Positions 43,877-51,918 of a stretch of 64,000 nt of DNA are shown piece after piece. How positions within the stretch are numbered: position 1 is the stretch's first letter; every line of letters starts with the position of its first letter. This DNA is from an uncultured Clostridia bacterium. Lineage in GTDB: Bacteria > Bacillota > Clostridia > Oscillospirales > Acutalibacteraceae. The notes below the pieces were generated by a model. It saw only the letters and a list, made by a program, of their open reading frames with translations. It had not been told where the DNA came from and did not search any database. Made by a program: the position numbers and the translations under genes. Where the stretch lies: positions 62,001 to 126,000 of the forward strand of contig CALAUI010000024.1 of the NCBI GenBank assembly GCA_937892115.1, given 5' to 3'.

Positions 43877-44842
43877 TCAGAACCACCATGCCGCGCCGGT
43901 GTCTTCCGTGATGAGAACTTCCTTGAGGAACTTGACTGCCTTTGAAAGGCCCTCGTTCTGGCTCATAAGTGAATCCTCATGTTCAATGCTGATTGCGTAG
44001 TCATAGCCCGCAAGACGAAGCTCGGATATCATATCCTTCCAGTAAGCGTAATCGTTGCCGTAACCGACTGAACGGAATATCCATGAACGGTTGATTTCGT
44101 CGCCGTATGACTTTGTATCAAGTACACCGTTTACCGCGGTGTTGTACTTATCAATCTTGGTATCCTTTGCGTGGAAGTGGAAGATTGCATCGCCGAGCTT
44201 GCGGATGCACGCAACGGGATCCATACCCTGCCAGATAAGGTGGCTGGGATCAAAGTTTGCGCCGATTTCGGGACCGACTGCCTCACGGAGCTTAAGGAGC
44301 GACTCCGTATTGTAAACGCAGAAGCCGGGATGAAGCTCGAGAGCGATTTTGTTTACGCCGTGTTCCTTTGCGAAGGCAACAAGGTCCTTCCAGTAGGGAA
44401 TAAGCTTCTCTTCCCACTGCCACTTGAGGATTTCGGAGAAATCATCGGGCCAGGGGCAGACTACCCAGTTGGGATACTTTGCGGTATCGCAGTCACCGGG
44501 ACAGCCGGAGAAGGTGTTTATCTGATGAAGTCCGAGCTTCTCTGCAAGAAGGATGGTATTTCTGATGGTCTTATCCCATTCGGCAGCCAGTTCCTTATTG
44601 GGATGAACGGGGTTGCCGTGGCAGGAAAGAGCTGAAATTTCCATATCGTACTTCTTGATGAGTGCCTTGAACTCCTCAAGCTTCTTATCGTCTGCAAGAA
44701 GCTCCTCGGGATTTGCGTGGGCATTTCCGGGATATCCGCCGCAGCCGATTTCAACCATTTCAATACCCAGGGACTTGAAATATTTGAGTGCTTCCTCAAG
44801 AGGAAGATTTGAAAGTAAAGTTGTAAATACGCCGAGTTTCAT
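43877..44842 (-). CDS. Sugar phosphate isomerase/epimerase, TIM barrel
   Basis: 321 aa, AP endonuclease 2-like (IolE/xylose isomerase-type) barrel. Metal and catalytic segments can be seen: VEIGCGGYPGN, ALSCHGNPVHPN, IALELHPGFCVYN, NFDPSHLIWQG, FHFHAKDTK and SIEHEDSL. The pattern H-E-H-D-H-E matches the divalent-metal site of the family. Third gene of the operon. Members interconvert keto-sugars or inosose derivatives. Confidence 0.88.
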   Translation of the reverse strand: MKLGVFTTLLSNLPLEEALKYFKSLGIEMVEIGCGGYPGNAHANPEELLADDKKLEEFKALIKKYDMEISALSCHGNPVHPNKELAAEWDKTIRNTILLAEKLGLHQINTFSGCPGDCDTAKYPNWVVCPWPDDFSEILKWQWEEKLIPYWKDLVAFAKEHGVNKIALELHPGFCVYNTESLLKLREAVGPEIGANFDPSHLIWQGMDPVACIRKLGDAIFHFHAKDTKIDKYNTAVNGVLDTKSYGDEINRSWIFRSVGYGNDYAYWKDMISELRLAGYDYAISIEHEDSLMSQNEGLSKAVKFLKEVLITEDTGAAWWF

Positions 44843-44853
44843 TTTGTTTCTCC

Positions 44854-45579
44854 TCAGATTATTGATTTAAGATATTTGAGACTTCTTGCTATATCTTCAA
44901 AGCCGTTGGGCTCGGGATCATCGTTTTCAACAACGACCCAGGGAAGCTCCATGACCTTTGCCGCCTTGATTACGGTCTTGATATCGCAGGTGCCTTCGCC
45001 GAGTGCCTTGGGGTGACCGTCAATACCGTCCTTGATGTGAAGCAGGATGATTTTATCCATATGGTCAAGGAGGAACTTATAGTTGTCAACGCCTGCATAG
45101 TAACTCCAGTAGGTGTCGATTTCAAGATCGCAGTAGCTTCCGATTACGTCAATGGGAAGACGCTTGTTGCGCAGGGGCTTGAATTCTTCGCAATGGTTGT
45201 GATAGTAGGTGGTAATGCCGTATTTTTCCATTGCGTATTCCTTTGCTCTGCCCAGTACCTTACCCGTTTTGACGCATTCGTCAAGAGTCTTGTGGGGAGC
45301 ACCGCCTACGCCGATTGCCTTGACACCGAGCTCATGCTGAAATTCAATAGTGTCTTCAAGCTTGCCCTTTTCAAAATCGCCCAGACCGATGTGACCGCCT
45401 ACGCATACCAGACCGAGCTCGTCAAGCTTTGCTCTGATAACCTTTGCATCAGTATTGAAGTAGCCGGCAAATTCAACACCGTCGTAGCCGATTTCCTTGA
45501 TTTTTTCAAGTGCCTTGAGTAATGATTCCGTGTCCTTTATACCGTCTCTGACGGAATAAACCTGAACAGCTATTTTCAT
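44854..45579 (-). CDS. Sugar phosphate isomerase/epimerase, TIM barrel
   Basis: 241 aa, shorter paralogue of the same barrel family. Signatures: YDGVEFAGYFN, CVGGHIGLGDF, YYHNHCEEF (metal His), DLEIDTYWSYYAG, LLHIKDGIDGHPKALGEG and VVENDDPEP. The GEG and HIKDG elements are typical of inosose-dehydratase-like proteins. 11 bases downstream of the Gfo/Idh stop? it follows at 5 bases and precedes the next isomerase by 11 bases. Confidence 0.87.
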   Translation of the reverse strand: MKIAVQVYSVRDGIKDTESLLKALEKIKEIGYDGVEFAGYFNTDAKVIRAKLDELGLVCVGGHIGLGDFEKGKLEDTIEFQHELGVKAIGVGGAPHKTLDECVKTGKVLGRAKEYAMEKYGITTYYHNHCEEFKPLRNKRLPIDVIGSYCDLEIDTYWSYYAGVDNYKFLLDHMDKIILLHIKDGIDGHPKALGEGTCDIKTVIKAAKVMELPWVVVENDDPEPNGFEDIARSLKYLKSII

Positions 45580-45584
45580 CTGAA

Positions 45585-46679
45585 TTACTCCTCTTCGTTA
45601 AAATAGTAGGGCTTGCCTGATTCGGCTGACTTGTAGATACCCTCAAGAATCTGTGTAACTACCATTGCCTGCTCGGGCTTTGTGGGAACGGGAGTGTCGT
45701 TGATGATTGCTTCATAGAAAGCATGGTTTTCAAGGTCCTCTGCTCTGTCGGATGCGCCGTCATAGAATGCAACGCCGCCGCATTCAAAGCTGGGCTTCTC
45801 GATAACCTGTCTGTTATTCTTTACGTAATTGAGGCGAAGACCGTCAAGCATATCTGCGCCGCCCTTGTCACCGCATACGAGAGTGATTGCCTCTCTGGGG
45901 TCTGCAATATTGAGTGCCCAGCTTGATTCAACGCTTACGGTCGCACCGTTTTCCATTACTACGAAGCCGAATGCCGAATCCTCAACAGTATACTTTTCGG
46001 GATCCCAGTCGCCCCATGCATTGGCCGTACCGTTGGCTTCACCGAGCTTCTTGTACTTTGTACCTACGCAGTATTTGGGCTTGTAGTTATTCATCATCCA
46101 GAGAGTCAGGTCAAGTGCATGGGTACCGATATCAATAAGGGGACCGCCGCCCTGCTCATATTCATTAAGGAATACGCCCCAGGTGGGAACTGCTCTTCTT
46201 CTGAGAGCGATTGCTCTGCCGTAGTAAATATCACCCAGCTCGCCGTTTTCGCAGCAGGTCTTGAGATACTGGGAGTCGCCTCTCCATCTTGACTGATAAC
46301 CGATTGTCAGCTTTTTGCCGGTTTTCAGAGAGGTTTCATACATTGCCTTTGCTTCGGCATAGGTCTTTGCCATGGGCTTTTCGCACATAACGTGCTTGCC
46401 TGCCTCAAGGGCATCTATTGTGATGAACGAATGTGAACGGTTGGGAGTACATACGTGAACTGCAACGATATCGGGCTCGTTAGCAAGAAGCTCTTTGTAG
46501 TCCTCATAAACTCTTGCGCCTTCAACGCCGTACTTCTTGGCGGCTTCCTGTGCCTTCTCGATGATGATGTCACAGAATGCCACAACTTCAACCTTATTAT
46601 TTCTTGAAAGTGCCGGGAGATGCTTGCCGTTTGCGATACCGCCGCAGCCAATAACGCCTACCTTGATTTTTTCGCTCAT
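45585..46679 (-). CDS. Gfo/Idh/MocA family oxidoreductase
   Basis: 364 aa. Opens MSEKIKVGVIGCGGIANGKHLPAL, with EKPMAKTYAEA and the GGGPLIDIGTHALDLTLWMM substrate segment. Start at ATG 46679 has AAAGGAGAA upstream; a longer frame to 46721 crosses the promoter region. First gene of the operon Gfo/Idh - isomerase - isomerase - Gfo/Idh - hypothetical, which looks like an oxidation-epimerisation route for a sugar or inositol-like compound (inference). Confidence 0.9.
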   Translation of the reverse strand: MSEKIKVGVIGCGGIANGKHLPALSRNNKVEVVAFCDIIIEKAQEAAKKYGVEGARVYEDYKELLANEPDIVAVHVCTPNRSHSFITIDALEAGKHVMCEKPMAKTYAEAKAMYETSLKTGKKLTIGYQSRWRGDSQYLKTCCENGELGDIYYGRAIALRRRAVPTWGVFLNEYEQGGGPLIDIGTHALDLTLWMMNNYKPKYCVGTKYKKLGEANGTANAWGDWDPEKYTVEDSAFGFVVMENGATVSVESSWALNIADPREAITLVCGDKGGADMLDGLRLNYVKNNRQVIEKPSFECGGVAFYDGASDRAEDLENHAFYEAIINDTPVPTKPEQAMVVTQILEGIYKSAESGKPYYFNEEE

Positions 46680-46726
46680 TGTCTTATTCTCCTTTTCTTT
46701 GTGTCCTGCACAAATATTCACTCTGT

Positions 46727-46754
46727 ATTATACAACATATTGTGTATTATTCAA
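46727..46754 (-). promoter_or_regulatory. Sigma-A-like promoter of the Gfo/Idh-isomerase operon
   Basis: -35 TTGAAT (46754-46749), 16-bp spacer, -10 TATAAT (46732-46727). Divergent from the cysK promoter, with about 50 bp between them. Confidence 0.6.
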
Positions 46755-46803
46755 GATTAAATTGAATATTCAGTAGATTTTTTTGAGGATTTTTTCATCC
46801 GTG

Positions 46804-46832
46804 TTGACTAAATTCCCGCCGTATAGTATGAT
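46804..46832 (+). promoter_or_regulatory. Sigma-A-like promoter of cysK
   Basis: -35 TTGACT (46804-46809), 17-bp spacer, -10 TATGAT (46827-46832); the leader is only about 20 bases, so there is no T-box or S-box. Confidence 0.7.
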
Positions 46833-46859
46833 TTATTCATCATTGAAGGAGATGTTGAT

Positions 46860-47789
46860 ATGAAGATATACGATTCCGTTTCTCAGCTCGTCGGAAATAC
46901 TCCTCTGGTGCGTTTTGAAAAATTTGCGCAGGGCAGAAATGCAAAGGGAGAAATTCTCGCAAAGCTTGAATACCTCAATCCCGCCGGCTCCGCAAAGGAC
47001 AGAGTGGGTAAAGAAATGCTTGACGCCGCTCTTGAAAGAGGCACAATCACAAAGGATTCAGTCATCATTGAGCCCACCAGCGGAAACACGGGTATAGGTA
47101 TCGCATCCTACGCTTCTCAGCTTGGAATGAAGGTCATTATCGTTATGCCCGAAACCATGAGTATGGAAAGGCGCAAGCTCCTTGCCGCATACGGTGCTCA
47201 GCTCGTGCTGACGGACGGTGCAAAGGGTATGTCGGGTGCCATTGAAAAAGCGGAGGAAATCGCCGCCGCCACTCCCGGCTCATTCATTCCGGCTCAGTTT
47301 GACAATCCCGATAACGCCGCCGCTCACTATAAGACCACCGGCCCCGAAATATTCGCCGACACGGACGGAAAGGTTGATTTCTTTGTAGCGGGTGTAGGCA
47401 CGGGCGGTACGATTACCGGAACCGGCAGATACCTTAAAGAGAAGAATCCCGACGTCAAAATCATAGCGGTCGAGCCCGCAGATTCGCCCCTGCTCTCCGA
47501 GGGCAGGTCCGGCCCTCACGGTCTTCAGGGAATCGGTGCGAACTTCGTGCCCTCAATCCTTGACAGAGATTTAATTGACGAAATCATCACCGTCACCACG
47601 GAAGAAGCATACGCCGCCGCAAGAGAAGCCGTAAAGACTCAGGGCTGTCTTGTTGGAATTACCGCAGGCGCCGCCCTTCACGCCGCATCCGTAATCGCTT
47701 CCGTGCCGGAAAACGAAGGCAAGGTAATCGTTGCCCTCCTTCCCGACGGCGGTGAAAGATATATGTCAACAAATATGTTTGAGGAATAA
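46860..47789 (+). CDS. cysK: Cysteine synthase A (O-acetylserine sulfhydrylase)
   Basis: PLP enzyme making cysteine from O-acetylserine and sulfide, 309 aa. VGNTPLVRF opening, PLP-lysine motif NPAGSAKDRVGKEML, substrate loop PTSGNTGIGIA, phosphate loop GVGTGGTITGTGRYL and the C-terminal LLPDGGERYMST. Ribosome site AAGGAG. Monocistronic with its own promoter and terminator. Confidence 0.95.
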   Translation: MKIYDSVSQLVGNTPLVRFEKFAQGRNAKGEILAKLEYLNPAGSAKDRVGKEMLDAALERGTITKDSVIIEPTSGNTGIGIASYASQLGMKVIIVMPETMSMERRKLLAAYGAQLVLTDGAKGMSGAIEKAEEIAAATPGSFIPAQFDNPDNAAAHYKTTGPEIFADTDGKVDFFVAGVGTGGTITGTGRYLKEKNPDVKIIAVEPADSPLLSEGRSGPHGLQGIGANFVPSILDRDLIDEIITVTTEEAYAAAREAVKTQGCLVGITAGAALHAASVIASVPENEGKVIVALLPDGGERYMSTNMFEE

Positions 47790-47810
47790 TATCATACGGC
47801 AATAATTAAA

Positions 47811-47833
47811 CCCGTACGGTCTGACCGTACGGG
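47811..47833. terminator. Hairpin terminator between cysK and the converging Gfo/Idh gene
   Basis: Perfect 10-bp stem CCCGTACGGT / ACCGTACGGG, loop CTG; moderate T run on the minus side (TTTAATT), weak on the plus side. Confidence 0.7.
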
Positions 47834-47857
47834 CTTATCGTTTGCTTATATCAAATC

Positions 47858-49126
47858 TCAGAAAAGCTCGTTTATATCACACTTTTCGCCGAGCCACTGC
47901 TTTCTGACGTCATCAAAGACCTTATCGGAATACTTCGGGATTTTATAAAGCGTTGTGGGAAGATACTGATCGCCGGCAACCTCGGGAGTACAGCAGGCGT
48001 TGTCGTTTCTGTATTTGTCACGGTTTTCCCTGATCCTGAAATCGGGAACTTCCATGGGAATATTTCCGTTTACGACGGATTTCCACGCCATAAGTCCGCA
48101 GAGTCCCATATCGCAGGCGGTATAAACGTCAATCGCCCACTCGCCGTCCGGTCTGCCGAGTATCTTCTCAATGAAGAAATGAGTAGTATAGAAATCCGAG
48201 CCGCCGTGACCGCCGGATTTGATTTCAATTTCTTTTCCGATATCGTTTTCGGGGTCGTATTTATCCCATTCGCCCTGACAAAGCTTAGCGCCTTCGCGGT
48301 AAATGTTGAATTCCTCGTCATTGTATCTTGCGGATTCCATCATACCCTTTGTGCCGTAAATCTGATAATTTATGCTGCCGGGCTCTCTCTTGAGACCACC
48401 GTGAATACTCTTGATGATTGCTCCGTTTTCGAGGGTAATCATTTCAATTCCCGTGCTGCGGACAAGGCCGATTCTCTGATGCTTTTCTTCAAAGTTGGGA
48501 TTCGTTTCAAAGCCCACTACCTTAACGGGTCTGAGTCCTGTAATGGAAATGATGGGACCGCAGGAATGGGTGCAGTAGAAGGTGGCGCAAAGACGGTTGC
48601 GCCAGTGATCTCTTTCGCCGTAGGTAATTTCGGGCCAGATACTTGCACAGTCGTGGATATATTCACCCTCACCGTACTGGATTTCGCCCACGTCGCCGCT
48701 GCGGTATCTCTTACGCATTTCAAACGGTGCTTTCATGTAGCAGTAATTCTCGGCATAGGTATATACAAGTCCCGTTCTCTCAACGGCTTCAACGAGTTCA
48801 ACAAGCTGTGCGGGAGTTTCCGCGGGAAGCACCTCGCTCATAACGTGCTTGCCTGCATCAAGGCATCTGACTGCGTACGTCGCATGCTCGTGAGCGTAGT
48901 TTGCCAGAACGACCGCATCCATATCGTGCTTGATGAATTCATCAAAATCCTTGTAAACGCCGACTTCTATGCCGTGCTCCTTTGCCGCTTCGGTGACCTT
49001 ATCAAGCAGGGGCTCGTATTTGTCGCAGACCGCAACGAGCTGAGCATCGGGATGATTGAGAAGCTGGTCAATCATGGTAAAACCTCTGTGACCGCCGAAT
49101 ACGCCTATTCTTACCTTTTTATCCAT
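47858..49126 (-). CDS. Gfo/Idh/MocA family oxidoreductase, long form
   Basis: 422 aa, about 60 longer than the other three in the window. Rossmann start KKVRIGVFGGHRGFTM (GxxG variant rather than GCGG), HVMSEVLPAETPAQLVELVEA in place of the usual EKP, and a C-terminal region with several Cys/His (TFYCTHSCGP). The missing canonical EKP lysine motif (here EVLP) suggests altered chemistry; glycosidase-type Gfo/Idh relatives exist. ATG at 49126 behind GGAAGG. Stands alone with its own promoter. Confidence 0.8.
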   Translation of the reverse strand: MDKKVRIGVFGGHRGFTMIDQLLNHPDAQLVAVCDKYEPLLDKVTEAAKEHGIEVGVYKDFDEFIKHDMDAVVLANYAHEHATYAVRCLDAGKHVMSEVLPAETPAQLVELVEAVERTGLVYTYAENYCYMKAPFEMRKRYRSGDVGEIQYGEGEYIHDCASIWPEITYGERDHWRNRLCATFYCTHSCGPIISITGLRPVKVVGFETNPNFEEKHQRIGLVRSTGIEMITLENGAIIKSIHGGLKREPGSINYQIYGTKGMMESARYNDEEFNIYREGAKLCQGEWDKYDPENDIGKEIEIKSGGHGGSDFYTTHFFIEKILGRPDGEWAIDVYTACDMGLCGLMAWKSVVNGNIPMEVPDFRIRENRDKYRNDNACCTPEVAGDQYLPTTLYKIPKYSDKVFDDVRKQWLGEKCDINELF

Positions 49127-49167
49127 AAAACGTGCCTTCCTTTTCCGTGAAATATAATTGCAAATCA

Positions 49168-49196
49168 AAAATATCATAACAAAATTCGTTTGTCAA
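49168..49196 (-). promoter_or_regulatory. Sigma-A-like promoter of the long Gfo/Idh gene
   Basis: -35 TTGACA (49196-49191), 17-bp spacer, weak -10 TATTTT (49173-49168). Confidence 0.5.
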
Positions 49197-49246
49197 TCAA
49201 AAGTATCTGCGGACAAAATAACGTTCCGTTATACCGCTTGGATATA

Positions 49247-49275
49247 TTGAAAAAAGAGAAAAAGTAATGTATAAT
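49247..49275 (+). promoter_or_regulatory. Sigma-A-like promoter of rlmD
   Basis: -35 TTGAAA (49247-49252), 17-bp spacer, -10 TATAAT (49270-49275). Confidence 0.7.
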
Positions 49276-49330
49276 TATTTGGCTAAAGATTGAGGCACAC
49301 AACATTTTATCAACACTTCCGAGGAATATC

Positions 49331-50500
49331 ATGTCAAATAAATCAAATCTCAAAACAAATCCCGATGCCTGCCCTCTCGCAAAGAAATGCGGCGGCTGTC
49401 AGCTTCAGAATATGACCTACGAAAGACAGCTTAAATGGAAGCAGGCGAGGACTGAAATACTGCTGAAGGAATACGGTAAGGTCCGTAAAATAGTAGGTAT
49501 GGAAAATCCGTATCACTACCGCAACAAGGTGCAGGCGGCATTCGGCAGACTCCGCACGGGTAAGGTCATATCGGGCGTATATCAGTCCGGCACTCACAGA
49601 ATAGTCTGTGTTGATTCCTGCATGACGGAGGATGAAACCGCGGATAAAATCATAGTTGATATCCGCGAAATGCTGCCCCGCTTCAAAATATGGGTTTACG
49701 ATGAAGACAAACGGACGGGATTCCTTCGCCACGTGCTTGTAAAACGCGGTTTTTCCACGGGCGAGGTAATGGTCGTGCTTGTGGCGGCAACGGGATATTT
49801 CCCCATGAAAAAGAAATTCACCGAAGCACTGCTGAAGCTTCATCCCGAAATCACGACAGTCATACTCAGCATCAATCCCAAGGACACTACCCTCGTGTTG
49901 GGTGACAAAGAGGAGGTTCTTTACGGTAAAGGATATATTGAGGACGTACTTTGCGGCCTGACCTTTGCCATTTCCGCCCGTTCATTCTATCAGATAAATC
50001 CCGTTCAGACGGAAAAGCTTTATGCCAAAGCCCTTGAGTATGCTCAGCTTGACAAAAGCACCACCGTCATTGATGCTTACTGCGGTATCGGCACGATAGG
50101 ACTTGCCGCTTCAAAAACCGCAGGCAGCGTAATCGGCGTTGAGCTGAACAGGGATGCGGTAAAGGATGCCATATCCAATGCAAAAAGAAACAATGCGGAT
50201 AATATCCGCTTTTACTGTGACGATGCCGGTGACTTCATGGAGGCAATGGCGGATGAAGGCGAAAAGGCGGACGTGGTATTCATGGACCCGCCCCGTGCCG
50301 GAAGCAGTAAAAAATTCATTGATTCCCTGCTGAAGCTGTCCCCGGACAGAATCGTTTATATTTCATGCAATCCCGAAACCCTCGCAAGAGACCTCAGATT
50401 CATCACCCGCGGCGGCTATAAGGTAAAGGAAATCACCCCCGTAGATATGTTCCCTCACACAAACCACGTTGAATGCGTGGTATCAATATCACGAAATTGA
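49331..50500 (+). CDS. rlmD: 23S rRNA (uracil-C5)-methyltransferase RlmD (RumA family)
   Basis: 389 aa. N-terminal iron-sulfur cysteines in CPLAKKCGGCQLQ; SAM site DAYCGIGTIGLAA; FYQINPVQTEKLY; catalytic motifs VVFMDPPRAGSS and YISCNPETLARDL with the nucleophilic Cys. It methylates a uridine (U1939 or U747 class) in 23S rRNA; a TRAM domain is missing at the N-terminus, as in many Firmicutes forms (RlmCD-like). Last ordinary gene before the accessory island. Confidence 0.92.
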   Translation: MSNKSNLKTNPDACPLAKKCGGCQLQNMTYERQLKWKQARTEILLKEYGKVRKIVGMENPYHYRNKVQAAFGRLRTGKVISGVYQSGTHRIVCVDSCMTEDETADKIIVDIREMLPRFKIWVYDEDKRTGFLRHVLVKRGFSTGEVMVVLVAATGYFPMKKKFTEALLKLHPEITTVILSINPKDTTLVLGDKEEVLYGKGYIEDVLCGLTFAISARSFYQINPVQTEKLYAKALEYAQLDKSTTVIDAYCGIGTIGLAASKTAGSVIGVELNRDAVKDAISNAKRNNADNIRFYCDDAGDFMEAMADEGEKADVVFMDPPRAGSSKKFIDSLLKLSPDRIVYISCNPETLARDLRFITRGGYKVKEITPVDMFPHTNHVECVVSISRN

Positions 50501-50526
50501 ATAGATACAGATAATGAAAAATTCAC

Positions 50527-50577
50527 CCCCTTATGGTAGAATGTAATCAGTCATTTACCGTAAGGGGAATTTTTTTG
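50527..50577 (+). terminator. Rho-independent terminator of rlmD
   Basis: 12-bp stem CCCCTTATGGTA / TACCGTAAGGGG (one T-G pair) around a 17-base loop, followed by a run of seven T. Confidence 0.8.
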
Positions 50578-50653
50578 TTGCGTTTATGCAACATAGCTGT
50601 TTTTTTGTCGGGTCATCTGTATAATTAAAGTAGGAGAAGTAAAGACACCGTTT

Positions 50654-51079
50654 TCAGGTTAAAGTCTTTTCTTCACAGTTATACAGTTCCTCGTTTATCT
50701 GAGCTACAGTTTTCTTTTCACTAACTCCCTTTATAATTATGCTGTCTCTTTTTGCTTTGGGGTAAAGGGCAGCAAATCCGGCAATTTTTAGTATTGCCTG
50801 TGTTTCGTCTAAAGTCATATCCATAGCAACGCAAATACAAATCAATGAGTCGCGAGACGGGAGCCTTGTCCCTGAAAGAATTTGATATCCCATGACCTCA
50901 CTGAACTCGGTTTTCTTTATCAACTCAGACTTGACTAAGCCCTTTTTAGCGATTATATTATTTAAGTAAGTGGAGAGTTCGTCGCTTACCATATATTGGG
51001 AGTTTTCTTTTAGATACTCACCTATATTGTTTGCCTTAAGCAATTCGTTCATCAGCTCGTCGGTTGATTTTTTTATCAT
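50654..51079 (-). CDS. Small HTH protein divergent from a Ser/Thr kinase
   Basis: 141 aa, no membrane segment. The central part (residues about 35-90: YLNNIIAKKGLVKSELIKK, YQILSGTRLPSRDSLICIC, MDMTLDETQAILKIAG) is a lambda/XRE-like helix-turn-helix. The C-terminal part (ALYPKAKRDSIIIKG, TVAQINEELY) resembles HTH proteins that accompany small protein kinases in Clostridia. Probably a DNA-binding regulator and possible kinase substrate; both are inference. AGAGGTG ribosome site. A candidate TTGACA-17-AATAAT promoter lies inside the neighbouring kinase gene. Confidence 0.7.
   Translation of the reverse strand: MIKKSTDELMNELLKANNIGEYLKENSQYMVSDELSTYLNNIIAKKGLVKSELIKKTEFSEVMGYQILSGTRLPSRDSLICICVAMDMTLDETQAILKIAGFAALYPKAKRDSIIIKGVSEKKTVAQINEELYNCEEKTLT
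50931..50959 (+). promoter_or_regulatory. Candidate promoter of the kinase gene, inside the HTH gene
   Basis: -35 TTGACT (50931-50936), 17-bp spacer, -10 TATATT (50954-50959), on the plus strand within the antisense HTH gene, about 150 bases before the kinase start. The 27-bp gap between the two start codons is too short for promoters. Chance match is possible in A+T-rich sequence. Confidence 0.4.
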
Positions 51080-51106
51080 AAATACACCTCTTCGGGAGTG
51101 ATTATT

Positions 51107-51808
51107 ATGCAGTCGGAATTCGATTCGATTATTGCAGAGCAGTTTGAATTTGTCAAGTCTTTAAGCAATAAAACAGATAAAACCATTAATGTCATACGCC
51201 ATAAATCCACCGAAAACAGACTTGTTGTTATAAAGGGTAAAGGGAATAAGGCGGTTTATGAATATCTTATGAGCATATCTCATCCGAATCTGCCCCGCAT
51301 TTATTCGGTTGAAGAAGAAAACGGTAATCTCAGCATTTATGAAGAATACATTGACGGAATAACCGTTGGGGATGTTCTGCAAACGGGGCTTTATAAAGAA
51401 AGCGGCGTTAGAGAGGTAATAACCGGAGTGTGCAATGCCCTCGATGTTTTGCACAAAAACAATATTATTCACCGCGACATAAAGCCGGAGAATGTAATAA
51501 TTGATAAATACGGAAATGTTAAATTAGTGGATTTTGACTCTGCGAGAGTATATAAAACCTATCAGTCTAATGATACCGCTTTTACTGGCACAGCAGGATT
51601 TGCCGCTCCCGAACAGTTTGCAATTTCGCAAACCGATTCCAGAACTGACATTTTTGCATTGGGGATAATGATGAATGTTATGCTGACCGGCGAGCATCCG
51701 TCGAAAAAACTTAACGGCGGGAAATACGGAAAGATAATAGAAAAATGTATTTATGTCGATCCCAACGGACGATTCCAAAATGTTAAAGAACTGGTCTCGT
51801 CATTATAA
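51107..51808 (+). CDS. Minimal cytosolic Ser/Thr protein kinase
   Basis: 233 aa, only a kinase domain with no membrane helix or PASTA region. Seen: VAIK-type Lys43 (VVIK), catalytic loop HRDIKPEN with Asp124 and Asn129, metal motif DFD (142-144) instead of DFG, APE at 167-169 and the structural Asp181. The glycine-rich ATP loop is not recognisable in the short N-terminus, and the alpha-C Glu is unclear. Likely active but divergent. ATG at 51107 is preferred (GGGAG 8 bases before); a GTG three codons earlier is in frame. Ends at a terminator. Divergent HTH gene is its natural partner. Confidence 0.85.
   Translation: MQSEFDSIIAEQFEFVKSLSNKTDKTINVIRHKSTENRLVVIKGKGNKAVYEYLMSISHPNLPRIYSVEEENGNLSIYEEYIDGITVGDVLQTGLYKESGVREVITGVCNALDVLHKNNIIHRDIKPENVIIDKYGNVKLVDFDSARVYKTYQSNDTAFTGTAGFAAPEQFAISQTDSRTDIFALGIMMNVMLTGEHPSKKLNGGKYGKIIEKCIYVDPNGRFQNVKELVSSL
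51128..51156 (-). promoter_or_regulatory. Candidate promoter of the HTH gene, inside the kinase gene
   Basis: Minus strand: exact TTGACA (51156-51151), 17-bp spacer, -10 AATAAT (51133-51128). Transcription from near 51121 would be antisense to the first codons of the kinase. Confidence 0.5.
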
Positions 51809-51836
51809 ACATCAAAAATCACAAAGAACTGTGTAA

Positions 51837-51869
51837 TTCCGTTATAAAAATGGCTTACACAGTTTTTTT
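51837..51869 (+). terminator. Rho-independent terminator of the kinase gene
   Basis: 10-bp stem AACTGTGTAA / TTACACAGTT, 8+10-base loop, then five more T. Confidence 0.8.
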
Positions 51870-51918
51870 ATGCAGCGTGCATAGGACAAAACGAATTAAA
51901 CACATTATAATCTTTATA

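Noticed and set aside
46833..46859. T-box or SAM riboswitch before cysK
   Set aside because: Leader is only about 20 bases, too short for either.
48179..49150. 323-codon plus-strand frame opposite the long Gfo/Idh gene
   Set aside because: Antisense shadow; the minus-strand product has clear family motifs.
51097..51106. GTG start of the kinase at 51098
   Set aside because: The GGGAG ribosome site overlaps it; the ATG at 51107 has proper spacing.
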